Under the pieces are notes generated by a model. That model was not told the origin of the DNA, searched no databases, and worked only from the letters and a program-made list of their open reading frames with translations. A stretch of DNA of 64,000 nucleotides from Moritella sp. (lineage in GTDB: Bacteria; Pseudomonadota; Gammaproteobacteria; Enterobacterales; Moritellaceae). The stretch's first letter is position 1. Each line of letters starts with the position of its first letter. Below are positions 16,384 to 27,700 of this stretch, piece after piece. The stretch spans positions 1 through 64,000 of the forward strand of contig NZ_JABSQR010000023.1 in NCBI RefSeq assembly GCF_013215705.1, read 5' to 3'. The position numbers and the translations under genes were made by a program.

Positions 16384-17610
16384 TTGGGTAGCTATGCAGA
16401 GATAAAGATCAATGGCAATGAACTAATTGATTGGAAGAATACTTATGATGAATGGTATTTTACTAAAGCAGATAGAGTGCGTCATATAGCCAACAAAGAA
16501 GATAAGTACGACCCAGAAAACATCATTGGTTATCGCACTAATGTAGCGACTCTTCGTCGAAGATTACAACTAACTGGCAATGATCTCAAGTCAGTCGAGT
16601 GTGACTTCAACGATACTAGATCAATTTGGATTCAGAACATGAAAGACATGCTTCTCTTATATCAAGAGGACAAGGAGAGTAAATACGATCAATTTCGTTC
16701 TGAGATGGTTGATAGAATAACCTCTCAATTAGAAATAGTTAAAAACACAAGTTTTCATGACTGGAAAAAGGCTGTACCTATAGCACTAAAAATGAGTGAT
16801 AACTACACTGAACAAGCAATAATGAATCGAGATGTCTATATTCCAGATGAACCTTTGCTTTCGTTGATGCTATCTCCACTTGCAGGTGTATACGATCACA
16901 GCTTAGGTTTCATGGGTTCTACGTTCCCATGCACCTATGTTGAGTCGTATGCCATTATATTGTTTGATATGTGTAATGATGACGACCTTTGCGAATTAAA
17001 TATTTCTGACCTCGTGCATGGCGGATGGGTAGATGATTTTGAAGATATAGCTCAGACTCAAGCTGGTATAACTGTCTTTCATGAGCACTTCAAACAGTCT
17101 CTAGACGAATTGTCAACACTGAACAATTCAAGTGAAAATAAAACTCTTCAGAGGATGATTTTCGCAACAGCAATAAGCACAGTTGAAGCATATTTATCCG
17201 ATACTATGAAAAAACAAGTGCTGAACCGTCATGCAATCAAACGACGATTTGTTAAACATTTTAAATCATTCAATAAAAACGTAAAAGAGTCGGGTGTATT
17301 TGAATTTCTCGACACACTAGATGAAAGGCTGAATGAAGAAATTGATAAGATATCATTTCACAACTTAGACACGGTAACAGGACTTTACAAGAACGTACTT
17401 CTATGTGAATTTCCCAAAGATAAAATCTCGAAATTAGATACTGCCATCAATATACGTCATGACATTGTTCACCGTAACGGTAAGAAGACTGATGGCTCTT
17501 TGATAATGGTATCTCAGCAAGATGTGGTCAACCTCATAGAGCTAGTGCAATACATAATCAAGGAAATTGATTATCAGATTATAGATGGGCTTTTAGATAA
17601 CGTAGAATAA
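16384..17610 (+). CDS. HEPN/Toprim-associated-type protein, putative defence RNase
   Basis: The start is TTG 16384, behind AGAGGT; the resulting N-terminus MGSYAEIKINGNELIDWKN matches the conserved opening of the HEPN/Toprim-associated N-terminal domain. Near the C-terminus, INIRHDIVHRN (Arg ~358, His ~363) fits the catalytic Rx4-6H motif of HEPN ribonucleases, within a helical bundle that begins around SENKTLQRMIFATAISTVEAYL. HEPN proteins of this type are found in anti-phage and toxin systems and cleave RNA. It stands alone on the plus strand; a partner antitoxin is not obvious. Family assignment is by eye. Confidence 0.68.
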   Translation: MGSYAEIKINGNELIDWKNTYDEWYFTKADRVRHIANKEDKYDPENIIGYRTNVATLRRRLQLTGNDLKSVECDFNDTRSIWIQNMKDMLLLYQEDKESKYDQFRSEMVDRITSQLEIVKNTSFHDWKKAVPIALKMSDNYTEQAIMNRDVYIPDEPLLSLMLSPLAGVYDHSLGFMGSTFPCTYVESYAIILFDMCNDDDLCELNISDLVHGGWVDDFEDIAQTQAGITVFHEHFKQSLDELSTLNNSSENKTLQRMIFATAISTVEAYLSDTMKKQVLNRHAIKRRFVKHFKSFNKNVKESGVFEFLDTLDERLNEEIDKISFHNLDTVTGLYKNVLLCEFPKDKISKLDTAINIRHDIVHRNGKKTDGSLIMVSQQDVVNLIELVQYIIKEIDYQIIDGLLDNVE

Positions 17611-17697
17611 GCATCCGCATTATTGGTTGTAGTATTAAACAAAAAATACTTTGGAAAAACTACAACCTTACTTAAACAATTTAAGCTATAAAAATAC

Positions 17698-18108
17698 TTA
17701 AAACCAGCAATCTTCGGCAGATACATAAACTCCGTCACCTAGATAAACCCCAGGTCCGTCATCTGACATAGTTACCGGTATACCTGAGTTTGTACTCGCA
17801 TTACCTAAAAATACATCACTTAACGTTGCTTGTAGTCCGCTTTCAGTAACAGCTCCTTTAATGATGATAGTTTCAGGTGTAATAACAATTTCAGTGCCTT
17901 TCATACGACGCCAAGAACTATTCTCACCATCAGCACGTATGCACTTGTAACCAATATGAATCACTTCCCCATGGTTATCATCCGTCTCGACAACAACCAT
18001 TTGATCCAACTTAGGGTTAGGACAAGCTAGCGCCATTCGTCGTTTCCAACCGTTCAAATCACCACTTTTAAGACCCGAAGGTGCAGCTTCCCATTTCACA
18101 TCAGCCAT
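17698..18108 (-). CDS. Hypothetical beta-rich island protein
   Basis: The 136-aa product is soluble, acidic and apparently beta-rich (EIVITPETIIIKGAV; DDGPGVYLGDGVYVSAED), with Trp residues near both ends (VKWEAAP; EDCWF). No signal peptide or known domain is recognised. The ATG at 18108 follows a weak purine stretch. It lies between the HEPN-type gene and the integrase and is convergent with the former. Confidence 0.55.
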   Translation of the reverse strand: MADVKWEAAPSGLKSGDLNGWKRRMALACPNPKLDQMVVVETDDNHGEVIHIGYKCIRADGENSSWRRMKGTEIVITPETIIIKGAVTESGLQATLSDVFLGNASTNSGIPVTMSDDGPGVYLGDGVYVSAEDCWF

Positions 18109-18265
18109 AATATATACCTAATTCAAATTAGTTCATTAAATACGACAACCCTAATCCAAATTGAGTATATGTCAACGCTATGATTTGATTAATATACTTC
18201 GCTAGCCACATCCGGCAATATCAATAATTTTGTTTATAAGAATGAATCGGTTTTGATCGTACAAA

Positions 18266-18297
18266 GTAAGAAGGTAAGAAGGTAAGAAGGTAAATAG
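18266..18297. repeat. 8-bp microsatellite GTAAGAAG
   Basis: Three perfect copies of GTAAGAAG followed by GTAAATAG lie in the 280-bp gap between the 136-aa gene and the integrase gene. Nothing else is seen in 18109-18389. Confidence 0.6.
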
Positions 18298-18389
18298 AGT
18301 GGCTGAAGGAGTATGCATGTAAAGGGGAACCTTCTAGAATTCGCCCCCTATACATAGAATAGCTCTAGTGAATGGTTCATACTCACTAC

Positions 18390-19781
18390 CTATTTCAAAT
18401 TGAAATCGCTTATATAATCAAAGTTTAAAACCTCGATGATTTCTTTCAGTAAAGTAACATTTATATCTTTACCATACCTTGCATAAGTAATTGATTGATT
18501 CTTATGTCCTAAAATACCCATCGCATTACTTTCCAATACTGAGTTTTGTTTAAAGGTATTCGCGACTGTATGCCTAAAAGAATGGAACACTGGTTTTTTG
18601 ATACCTAAAGCATTCTTGTAGTACAAAAACCACTTCGATGCATTAGTGCCCAAACCATCCCTTGGTACTTCACCTTTTTTATTCAACAAACCGTCAAAAA
18701 GCCACCCTTCTTTTTGATTATTAACAAAATCAAGCAATCCCAATTTAATAAGATGAGAATGAACAGGTATATAGCGCATTGAATTTGGATTCTTTAATTT
18801 TTGATCCTGAGCTGCATCAGTTATATGGAAACACTTAATAGAATCTATTGTTTTAATGTCCTCTACTCTTAACTGTGCAATCTCAGTTAGTCTTGCTCCT
18901 GTATATAATCCTATCAACGGTAACCAGTATTGGTAACTATGTTTGTAATCTTGGTACTTCCAAACATTAGAACTAAATAAGCGAACCAAATCACCTTTAC
19001 TCCAAATAGCTCTTTCATCCGAGTCCTTGCCTGTCTTTTTAGGTAAAGGTAATTGATGGAAATAATTTTTATTAATCAAATCAGCTTTAATACACCATGA
19101 AAAAAATGCTGAACATTTATTCAATGTGGTTTTTACTGTTGTTAGACTTTGGGGGGTGTCACCAAAAGAGGCTATTTGATGAAGTGTTAGTCCATGATAT
19201 TTACTTAACTTTGAACGATTAGCAGGAAGCTTCAAGAGTAAGTTTCTGAAATTTTCAGCATCATGTAAGTTAATAGACTGAATATCTTTCTTATCACCAA
19301 ACATTTGATTCAACAATGATAGTGAAGACTTTAAAGCAGAATATGTTTTACTTTCTATTTTAGGACCATTCAGCTTTGAGTTGAGAAACTGATCCACTGC
19401 TTTACCTAAACTAATACCTTCTATTGCTACTTCGCGTAAAGGCGGTAATAACTGCGATTCTATTATGGCTTTGCAAGGATCATCTGACTTGTTTGAATGC
19501 TTAAGTTTAGTTTCTACGCTGGTAGAATGAATACTCTTTTTAATCAGGTTAATTAAATTTGCAGAGCGCTCAACTATAGAGTTACTTCTAAGCTTTTTAT
19601 GCAGGTCACATATTACATACTGTAAAGCACTCACAATTGAAATAGCATTGTTTAGCTTTTTAGTTTTCAGAGAGAAATATAGTTCTTTTTGGTCAAAGTA
19701 TTGAATTAAATCTGAGGGGATACGCTGTCTGAAGTAATAGGTGTGATTACGTTGAGTAATATTTGATAAGGTAATGTTCAT
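18390..19781 (-). CDS. int: Tyrosine integrase of the tRNA-Ala island
   Basis: The ~463-aa protein shows an N-terminal DUF6538-like segment (HTYYFRQRIPSDLIQYF), a SAM-like core-binding region, and the catalytic domain: TGARLTEIAQLR with the first Arg, HSFRHTVAN with HxxR, LGHKNQSITYARYG with the nucleophile Tyr near residue 436. ATG 19781 is preferred; an in-frame TTG at 19808 would overlap the arm-type repeats. It sits 95 bp from the tRNA, transcribed away from it, as expected for site-specific integration into a tRNA 3' end. It should catalyse integration and excision at the 58-bp att sites. Confidence 0.9.
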   Translation of the reverse strand: MNITLSNITQRNHTYYFRQRIPSDLIQYFDQKELYFSLKTKKLNNAISIVSALQYVICDLHKKLRSNSIVERSANLINLIKKSIHSTSVETKLKHSNKSDDPCKAIIESQLLPPLREVAIEGISLGKAVDQFLNSKLNGPKIESKTYSALKSSLSLLNQMFGDKKDIQSINLHDAENFRNLLLKLPANRSKLSKYHGLTLHQIASFGDTPQSLTTVKTTLNKCSAFFSWCIKADLINKNYFHQLPLPKKTGKDSDERAIWSKGDLVRLFSSNVWKYQDYKHSYQYWLPLIGLYTGARLTEIAQLRVEDIKTIDSIKCFHITDAAQDQKLKNPNSMRYIPVHSHLIKLGLLDFVNNQKEGWLFDGLLNKKGEVPRDGLGTNASKWFLYYKNALGIKKPVFHSFRHTVANTFKQNSVLESNAMGILGHKNQSITYARYGKDINVTLLKEIIEVLNFDYISDFNLK

Positions 19782-19798
19782 ATTCAACTTATGATTAT

Positions 19799-19820
19799 TT
19801 GCGTGCAAAATGAGTGCAAA
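19799..19820. promoter_or_regulatory. Right arm-type integrase site (two 11-bp repeats)
   Basis: TTGCGTGCAAA (19799-19809) and ATGAGTGCAAA (19810-19820) are tandem 11-mers, the second identical to the left-end repeat at 5100-5110. They abut the integrase start, so bound integrase may also repress its own promoter. Confidence 0.55.
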
Positions 19821-19875
19821 AGATAATCACAAACTTAACAAAACTTAATTAATACATTAGTATCAATAAGTTAGT

Positions 19876-19933
19876 AGAAATGGTGGAGCCAAACGGGATC
19901 GAACCGATGACCTCGACACTGCCAGTGTCGCGC
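19876..19933 (-). repeat. attR: 58-bp att copy within the intact tRNA-Ala
   Basis: Identical to 4986-5043. The repeat extends 5 bp beyond the tRNA 3' end and stops in the D-arm side of the gene, so integration keeps the tRNA functional on this side. Confidence 0.9.
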
Positions 19934-19956
19934 TCTCCCAACTGAGCTATGGCCCC
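19881..19956 (-). tRNA. alaW: tRNA-Ala (GGC anticodon)
   Basis: The 76-nt minus-strand gene folds as a cloverleaf: acceptor GGGGCCA pairs with TGGCTCC and includes the G3-U70 pair that marks alanine tRNAs. The anticodon loop is CTGGCAG (anticodon GGC), the T arm contains GGTTCGATCC, and CCA is encoded. It lies downstream of gltX on the same strand, as alanine tRNAs do near gltX in enterobacteria. It is the integration target of the island. Confidence 0.95.
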
Positions 19957-19960
19957 ATTT

Positions 19961-19987
19961 CCGCAGTAGCGTTTCTTGCTACTGCGG
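19961..19987. repeat. 10-bp-stem hairpin between gltX and tRNA-Ala
   Basis: CCGCAGTAGC and GCTACTGCGG are perfect complements around a 7-nt loop, 4 bp upstream of the tRNA 5' end. There is no T run, so it is more likely an RNA-processing element or the scar of a lost tandem tRNA than a terminator. Confidence 0.45.
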
Positions 19988-20075
19988 TGGATAATATGCA
20001 TCTGTCGGTTAACTGTCAATATCTAGAACCTAAAAATCAACATTAAACGACAGGAAGTATATTATTCACACACCC

Positions 20076-21488
20076 TTAGGCGTTTTCACGTGCAGTAATG
20101 AATGCTAACGCTTTATCGATACCAGCAAGGCTACGTTCTTTGCCGATAAGCTTTAACGTTACATCTAATGACGGTGATTGACCGGCACCAGTGATAGCAA
20201 CACGTAATGGCATACCGACTTTACCCATACCAACTTCAAGTTCAGCAGCAGTCTCGTTAATTGCAGCGTGTAATACTTCAGCATCGCTCCAATCTGCAAT
20301 CGCAGCCAGTTTTTCTTGCACTTTCAGTAGAGCTTCTTTTGCTACTGGACGTAGGTGTTTCTTCGCCGCAGTTGCATCAAATTCAGCATAATCTTCAAAG
20401 AAATAACGGCTAGCAGCAGCAAGATCTTTCAGTGTCTTAGCACGTTCAGCAAGTACTTTAACGATCTCAGCTAGCGCTGGTCCATTAGTTGTATCAATGC
20501 CTTGCTCCTTCATGTGCCACTCAAGGTGAGTTGCAACATATTCAGGTGCTAACGTTTTAATGTAATGTTGGTTTACCCATTGTAGCTTTTCAGTATTAAA
20601 CGCTGACGCCGCTTTGTTAACATCATCTAAGCTAAATAGTTTGATCATCTCGTCTACGCTGAAGATCTCTTGATCACCATGTGACCAACCTAGACGCACT
20701 AGGTAGTTTAGTAGAGCTTCAGGTAAGTAACCGTCATCACGGTATTGCATAACGCCAACAGCGCCATGACGCTTAGACAGTTTAGCGCCATCATCACCTA
20801 AAATCATTGCAACGTGTGCATACTCAGGGATTGGTGCGCCAAGTGCTTTTAAGATGTTAATTTGACGAGGCGTATTGTTTAGGTGATCTTCGCCACGAAC
20901 AACATTAGTAATGCCCATATCCCAGTCATCAACCACAACACAGAAGTTGTATGTTGGTGAACCGTCAGTACGACGGATGATCAGGTCATCAAGTTCTTTG
21001 TTAGCAAATTCAACTTTACCGCGGATCTTGTCATCAACGATAACAGTACCTTCTTTCGGATTACGGAAACGTACAACGTAATCAGCACCTGTATCTTCAA
21101 TGTCACCATGGCTACATTTACCATCGTAACGCGGGTTTTCTTTAGCAGCCATTTGCTTTTCACGTAATTCGTCAAGACGCGCACGTGAACAGTAACATTT
21201 GTATGCTTTGTCTTCAGAAAGTAGTTGATCAACTAATTCGTTGTAACGATCGAAACGTTGCGTTTGGAAGTAAGGACCTTCATCCCAATCCAGACCTGCC
21301 CATTTCATGCCTTCTAAGATCGCGTCAACCGCTTCTTGAGTAGAGCGTTCTACATCAGTATCTTCGATACGTAATACAAATTTACCACCTTGGCTTTTTG
21401 CATGTAACCAAGAATAAAGCGCTGTACGTGCGCCGCCTACGTGCAAGTAGCCAGTTGGGCTAGGTGCAAAACGAGTCTTAACAGTCAT
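20076..21488 (-). CDS. gltX: Glutamate--tRNA ligase
   Basis: The ~470-aa class I synthetase charges tRNA-Glu in the cytosol. The nucleotide-binding HIGH-type motif appears as [12 protein letters not shown] near the N-terminus and the KMSKS motif as KLSKRHG near residue 240. The cysteines of a zinc site are present ([17 protein letters not shown]). Length is the family norm. ATG 21488 (MTVKTRF) is chosen over an in-frame GTG three codons upstream because it gives the canonical N-terminus. The tRNA-Ala gene lies downstream on the same strand. Confidence 0.96.
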   Translation of the reverse strand: MTVKTRFAPSPTGYLHVGGARTALYSWLHAKSQGGKFVLRIEDTDVERSTQEAVDAILEGMKWAGLDWDEGPYFQTQRFDRYNELVDQLLSEDKAYKCYCSRARLDELREKQMAAKENPRYDGKCSHGDIEDTGADYVVRFRNPKEGTVIVDDKIRGKVEFANKELDDLIIRRTDGSPTYNFCVVVDDWDMGITNVVRGEDHLNNTPRQINILKALGAPIPEYAHVAMILGDDGAKLSKRHGAVGVMQYRDDGYLPEALLNYLVRLGWSHGDQEIFSVDEMIKLFSLDDVNKAASAFNTEKLQWVNQHYIKTLAPEYVATHLEWHMKEQGIDTTNGPALAEIVKVLAERAKTLKDLAAASRYFFEDYAEFDATAAKKHLRPVAKEALLKVQEKLAAIADWSDAEVLHAAINETAAELEVGMGKVGMPLRVAITGAGQSPSLDVTLKLIGKERSLAGIDKALAFITARENA

Positions 21489-21626
21489 AAGTCTCACAAT
21501 ACCTTTTACATTTTATTTGATTCGCTTAACCACTACAGGTTAAGCACATGATGCTGCGCATTTTACCACTAAAGATAAAACTAACAATACGCGAACTAAA
21601 ATTAACTCACGATGCGATGCTATTAA

Positions 21627-23672
<2,046 letters not shown>

Positions 23673-23674
23673 TC

Positions 23675-23699
23675 AAAAAAAGCCCCACCGAAGTGAGGC
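23675..23699 (-). terminator. Terminator between zipA and ligA
   Basis: On the minus strand, the stem GCCTCAC/GTGGGGC with a TTCG tetraloop is followed by a T run. The UUCG loop and T tract make it a convincing intrinsic terminator of the smc-zipA transcript. Confidence 0.8.
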
Positions 23700-23779
23700 A
23701 TTTATCTGGATACTGTGTTTTATGGAGACTGTATTTACCCAGTACTTTTTATTTACCGAGTACCCGTTACAGTAATAAC

Positions 23780-24754
23780 CTAGTAAGATTTTTTGGCTAA
23801 TGCTTTACTTTCTAATTGGCGAATGAACGCCTTTTCTTGCTTGATAGCATTTTCTGTTAATGGGTTGCGTGATGCATCCATTAATAAACCATCAACACCT
23901 TCTGCAATGCGCTCTGCCGCGCTTAACATCAGGCTATAATTGTGTGATGCTTGACCTGCGCATGGGAACATCATGAATAATGAGACACCTGGAGATTCAA
24001 ACTGCTCCATAGTATCAAGATCAAATACGCCGGGTTTAACCATATTCGCAAGACTAAAGATAACGGCGCCTTTACCCGCGGCATCAACATGGCGGTGAAA
24101 AATATCCATGGCCCCATATTTGAAACCAAATGCAGACAATTCTTGTAACAATTCAGCTCCCGCAATATTGCAGCCTTCACGCGCCATAATATTGATCACA
24201 AATACAGCTTCATCAGCGACTTCATCGTCACATTCAACAACCGTCTCGCTATGTGGTATAGACTCGAGTTCAATGTCCACCGCAGTGGCCGCTTGAGCAC
24301 TAACGACATCATAGCTTAAATCGTCTTGAACAGCATCATCAGCTGCTATAACTGGAGGCTCGATATCGGTGGCAGAAAAAGAGTCCGTTACTACTGTCAC
24401 GCTTTGTGCTGCAACTGGTTCGGCTTGCATATCAGTACTGTTTATAGCAGAGCTTTTTATAGCTCCACTGTTTATAACAGAAAACTGCGGCTCAATTTTT
24501 TCAACCGTGACTGGTGCTGGTTCAGTGGTTTTAACGTTCATGGTCGGTTCTACTGACTTAGTCACAACGCGTCTTTCACCTATGCCATCAAGGTCAAAGC
24601 CCTGCTTGTCTTTAACTTGGAGATCAACTCTACCCAAGGGTTTATCTTTTAATGGTTTTATTTGATTCTTTTTATTTGACCAAAGTCCATGGGCAATTAA
24701 AGCAGCAATTGCAATAAACCCTAGAATGATGAGAACAAGTCGCAAATCTTGCAT
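23780..24754 (-). CDS. zipA: Cell division protein ZipA
   Basis: The 324-aa protein anchors FtsZ to the inner membrane. An N-terminal TM segment (LRLVLIILGFIAIAALIAHGLW) is followed by a basic stretch, a long low-complexity Pro/Val/Ala/Thr-rich linker (residues ~50-185) and the C-terminal FtsZ-binding domain from ~190 (VFVINIMAREGCNIAGAELL; KYGAMDIFHRH; SVANMVKPG-like block). It starts 19 bp after smc ends, so they form one transcript. Confidence 0.93.
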   Translation of the reverse strand: MQDLRLVLIILGFIAIAALIAHGLWSNKKNQIKPLKDKPLGRVDLQVKDKQGFDLDGIGERRVVTKSVEPTMNVKTTEPAPVTVEKIEPQFSVINSGAIKSSAINSTDMQAEPVAAQSVTVVTDSFSATDIEPPVIAADDAVQDDLSYDVVSAQAATAVDIELESIPHSETVVECDDEVADEAVFVINIMAREGCNIAGAELLQELSAFGFKYGAMDIFHRHVDAAGKGAVIFSLANMVKPGVFDLDTMEQFESPGVSLFMMFPCAGQASHNYSLMLSAAERIAEGVDGLLMDASRNPLTENAIKQEKAFIRQLESKALAKKSY

Positions 24755-24773
24755 AACAGCCTATCTCTTAATG

Positions 24774-27700
24774 TTAATTGTCTGTAAGTTCTACCGCAGC
24801 CGAAATATCGACCGCGACGATTCGAGAGACCCCTGGTTCATGCATGGTCACTCCTATTAATTGCTGAGCCATTTCCATGGCTAACTTATTATGACTGATA
24901 TAAATAAATTGTACTGTTTCTGACATCTCCTGAACCAGTTTACAAAAACGCCCCACATTTAATTCATCGAGTGGCGCATCAACTTCATCTAACATACAAA
25001 ATGGCGCAGGATTTAACCTAAAGATCGCAAATACTAACGACAAGGCCGTCAGTGCTTTTTCACCACCTGAAAGTAACGAAATACGCGCATTTTTCTTGCC
25101 GGGCGGTCGCGCCATAATCGTTACACCCGTGTCTAATAAATTGCTCGATGTCAGCTCTAACCAAGCCGCACCACCACCAAACACTTTAGGGAATAACGTT
25201 TTAAAATCACTGTTAATTTTTTCAAACGTGGTCGCAAAACGTGCCCTAGTTTGTTTATCTATTTTAACAATCGCGGCTTCTAACGTCTCAATGGCTTTTT
25301 CTAAGTCATCGGTTTGTTCGTCTAAATATTGCTTACGCTGCGATTGTTGTTCAAATTCTTCGACAGCAGCAAGGTTCACTGCGCCTATCTTCTGTAATTG
25401 CGTTTCAAACTGTTTAAGCTGTTGCTGGTATTCTTTTAGCGTTAATATGTTAACACACTCACGTTTTAATGTGTCTACATCAACATGGTCATCCGCAATT
25501 TGTTGATATAGTAGCTGTTCTTTCGCTTTGTTGTTAGCCTGTTTTAAATCTAACTGTTGGACTTTGTCTTTCACTTTTAAGTTACTTATCATTATCCTAG
25601 CACGTTTTTCTTCACAATTACGCTTACCATTAACCAGTTTCACACGTATTGCTTTCTTCACATTATTGTCATTTTCGATAGCAATTTGTTTCTCAGCGGC
25701 AATCGCACACGCCATTTCTAACTGCTGCAAGTTTTCAGCATATAACGAGCTGTTACCTAATGCAGCAATATCTTGCAAAATAGTTTGATATTGAGCGTCT
25801 GTTTTGGCGATGAGTTGCTGCTGCTTCTCTATTTCAACCGTGAACTTGGTTTTAACCAAAAGTAATTGTTGAACTTGTTTCTCGAGCACTTGCTGTTCTT
25901 GTAAAAACTTCGCTTTATCGGCTTTGGCAGCTTCCGATTTTTGAATCAAGCTATCATCATTGGCTAGCTGTGCAATCGCAGCCTGTGTCGACACTATTTG
26001 TTCATTAAAGCGCTGAACCTCTTCTGCTTCAAGCGCTAATAAGTTATTCAGTGTTAATAAACGCGTGTTTAACTGATCATGCGTAAGTTGCCATTGGGCT
26101 TGCTGTTGCTGCAATAACCCCAGTTCAACCGTTATTTGCTGCACTTCGCTTTGCTTGTCATCCAAGTTGTTTTGCATCAGTTCAATTTGATACTGGTATT
26201 CACCCTGAGTCACCCTAAGCGCAGTCAATTGATTGTGCTGTTTGTCCAGCAAAGTTTCAATTGCTAATAAACGCCCCTGCAGCTGTGACGCTTGTAGTTG
26301 CATTTCAATTCGCCCCTGCGGTAATGACACGTTAGCTTTGCCGTGTTGTGATAACCAGCCACCTTCATCGGTAAACCAATCGCCATGCGCAGTGATATAA
26401 CTGTATTCACTGTCGCTTTCGACGCCCGCTTTGGCGTCATTGGTGCTGGCGACACAAGTCACTTGATTGAGCTGACGGTTAAATAAATTATTTTTTACCT
26501 TATCGGCTAACGAACCTGCACGTGCCACACATTGACTGGGTTTGAACCACTGCAATGCCGGCAGTTCATTTAAGTCAAACTGGGCAAGTTGTTCGTCACT
26601 AATACAATAAGCATCCAGCCAGTTGGCAAGCACCTTCTCTACGGCGGCTTCCCAACCGGGTTCTACATCTAATTGCTGTAATAACTTTAACGGAATCGAC
26701 TCGAAATTGCATTCTAACCACACATGGGCGTGATCAGCATGCTCTGCTTTGTGTAATAACTCGGTGATCACACTCAGCGAGGCTTTTATTTCAGTTTGTT
26801 CTGCGACGCCGCTACTGATGTTTGCTTCGAGTTCGGATACCTGCTTATTGATACCTTGATAGCCATTATTTAGTCCGGCTAATTCATGGGCAAGCTGCGT
26901 GTTTTGAGACTGTAACTGTTGCTGCAACGCTGTTTTATCAATAATGACTGCTTGTTTGCTGTGCTGAGTAAGTTGCAGCTGCTCTTCTACTAACTCACTA
27001 CGTTGCTGCTTACTTTTATTCAGTACTGATTCTGCGCTTTTTACGGCATTACTTAGTACATCGAGTTTACTGCTAAAACGCTGTACTTTTTCAAGGTATA
27101 CCGCATGTTGTGCAATGGCTTGGTCACTGTTCACTGTTGCCGATGCTAATGATTGTTCAATCACTAATAACGCTGCAGACAGTCGGTTATGATCCGACTC
27201 CGCCGCTTGCGCTTGCTGCTGATGTGTGTGTAACTGGGCTTGTTCTTCTTGCAGTAAGAGCTGTAACTTTTCACTTTGCTGTTGATATTCTTGCAGTTTA
27301 CCTGCCGATTCTTGCTTACGCGCTTGATGATGCAGTATCTGTTGCTCGATCTTAGTCAGCTCTGTACCTTGTAAATAAAACGCCTGTTGCTGATTTTCGA
27401 TCAATACCGTTAGTTCATTTAACTGTACGTCAAAGTCGGTGATCTGTGTTTGCAGTTTAGTGGCCGTAGCAGCTAACTTCTCTTGTTCATTCATCAGCAC
27501 TAACTTTTGCTGGGCAAGCTGATTAATCGAACGTTCTACATCGTATATCTGCACTAAACCAAGCCGACTTTTGGCTTCGCGTTGCTGTTGCTTTAACCCT
27601 CGAAATTGTTGCGCGACCGCAGATTGCACTTTTAACTTATCAATCTGCACGCCTAACTCAATGCGAATATCAGCAAGACGGTTTAAGTTATCTTTGGTTT

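Larger units (their letters stand above)
4986..19933. mobile_element. 14.9-kb integrative element in tRNA-Ala(GGC)
   Basis: A 58-bp identical direct repeat, at 4986-5043 and 19876-19933, bounds the element; the copies lie exactly 14,890 bp apart and correspond to the 3' half of tRNA-Ala. A tyrosine integrase (18390-19781) lies beside the intact tRNA and points away from it. Inside are a helicase-like replication protein, a serine recombinase, five overlapping unknown genes and a block of AT-rich cargo that resembles anti-phage genes. No virion, relaxase or conjugation genes were recognised. It could be an integrative plasmid-like island or a phage satellite. Confidence 0.88.
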
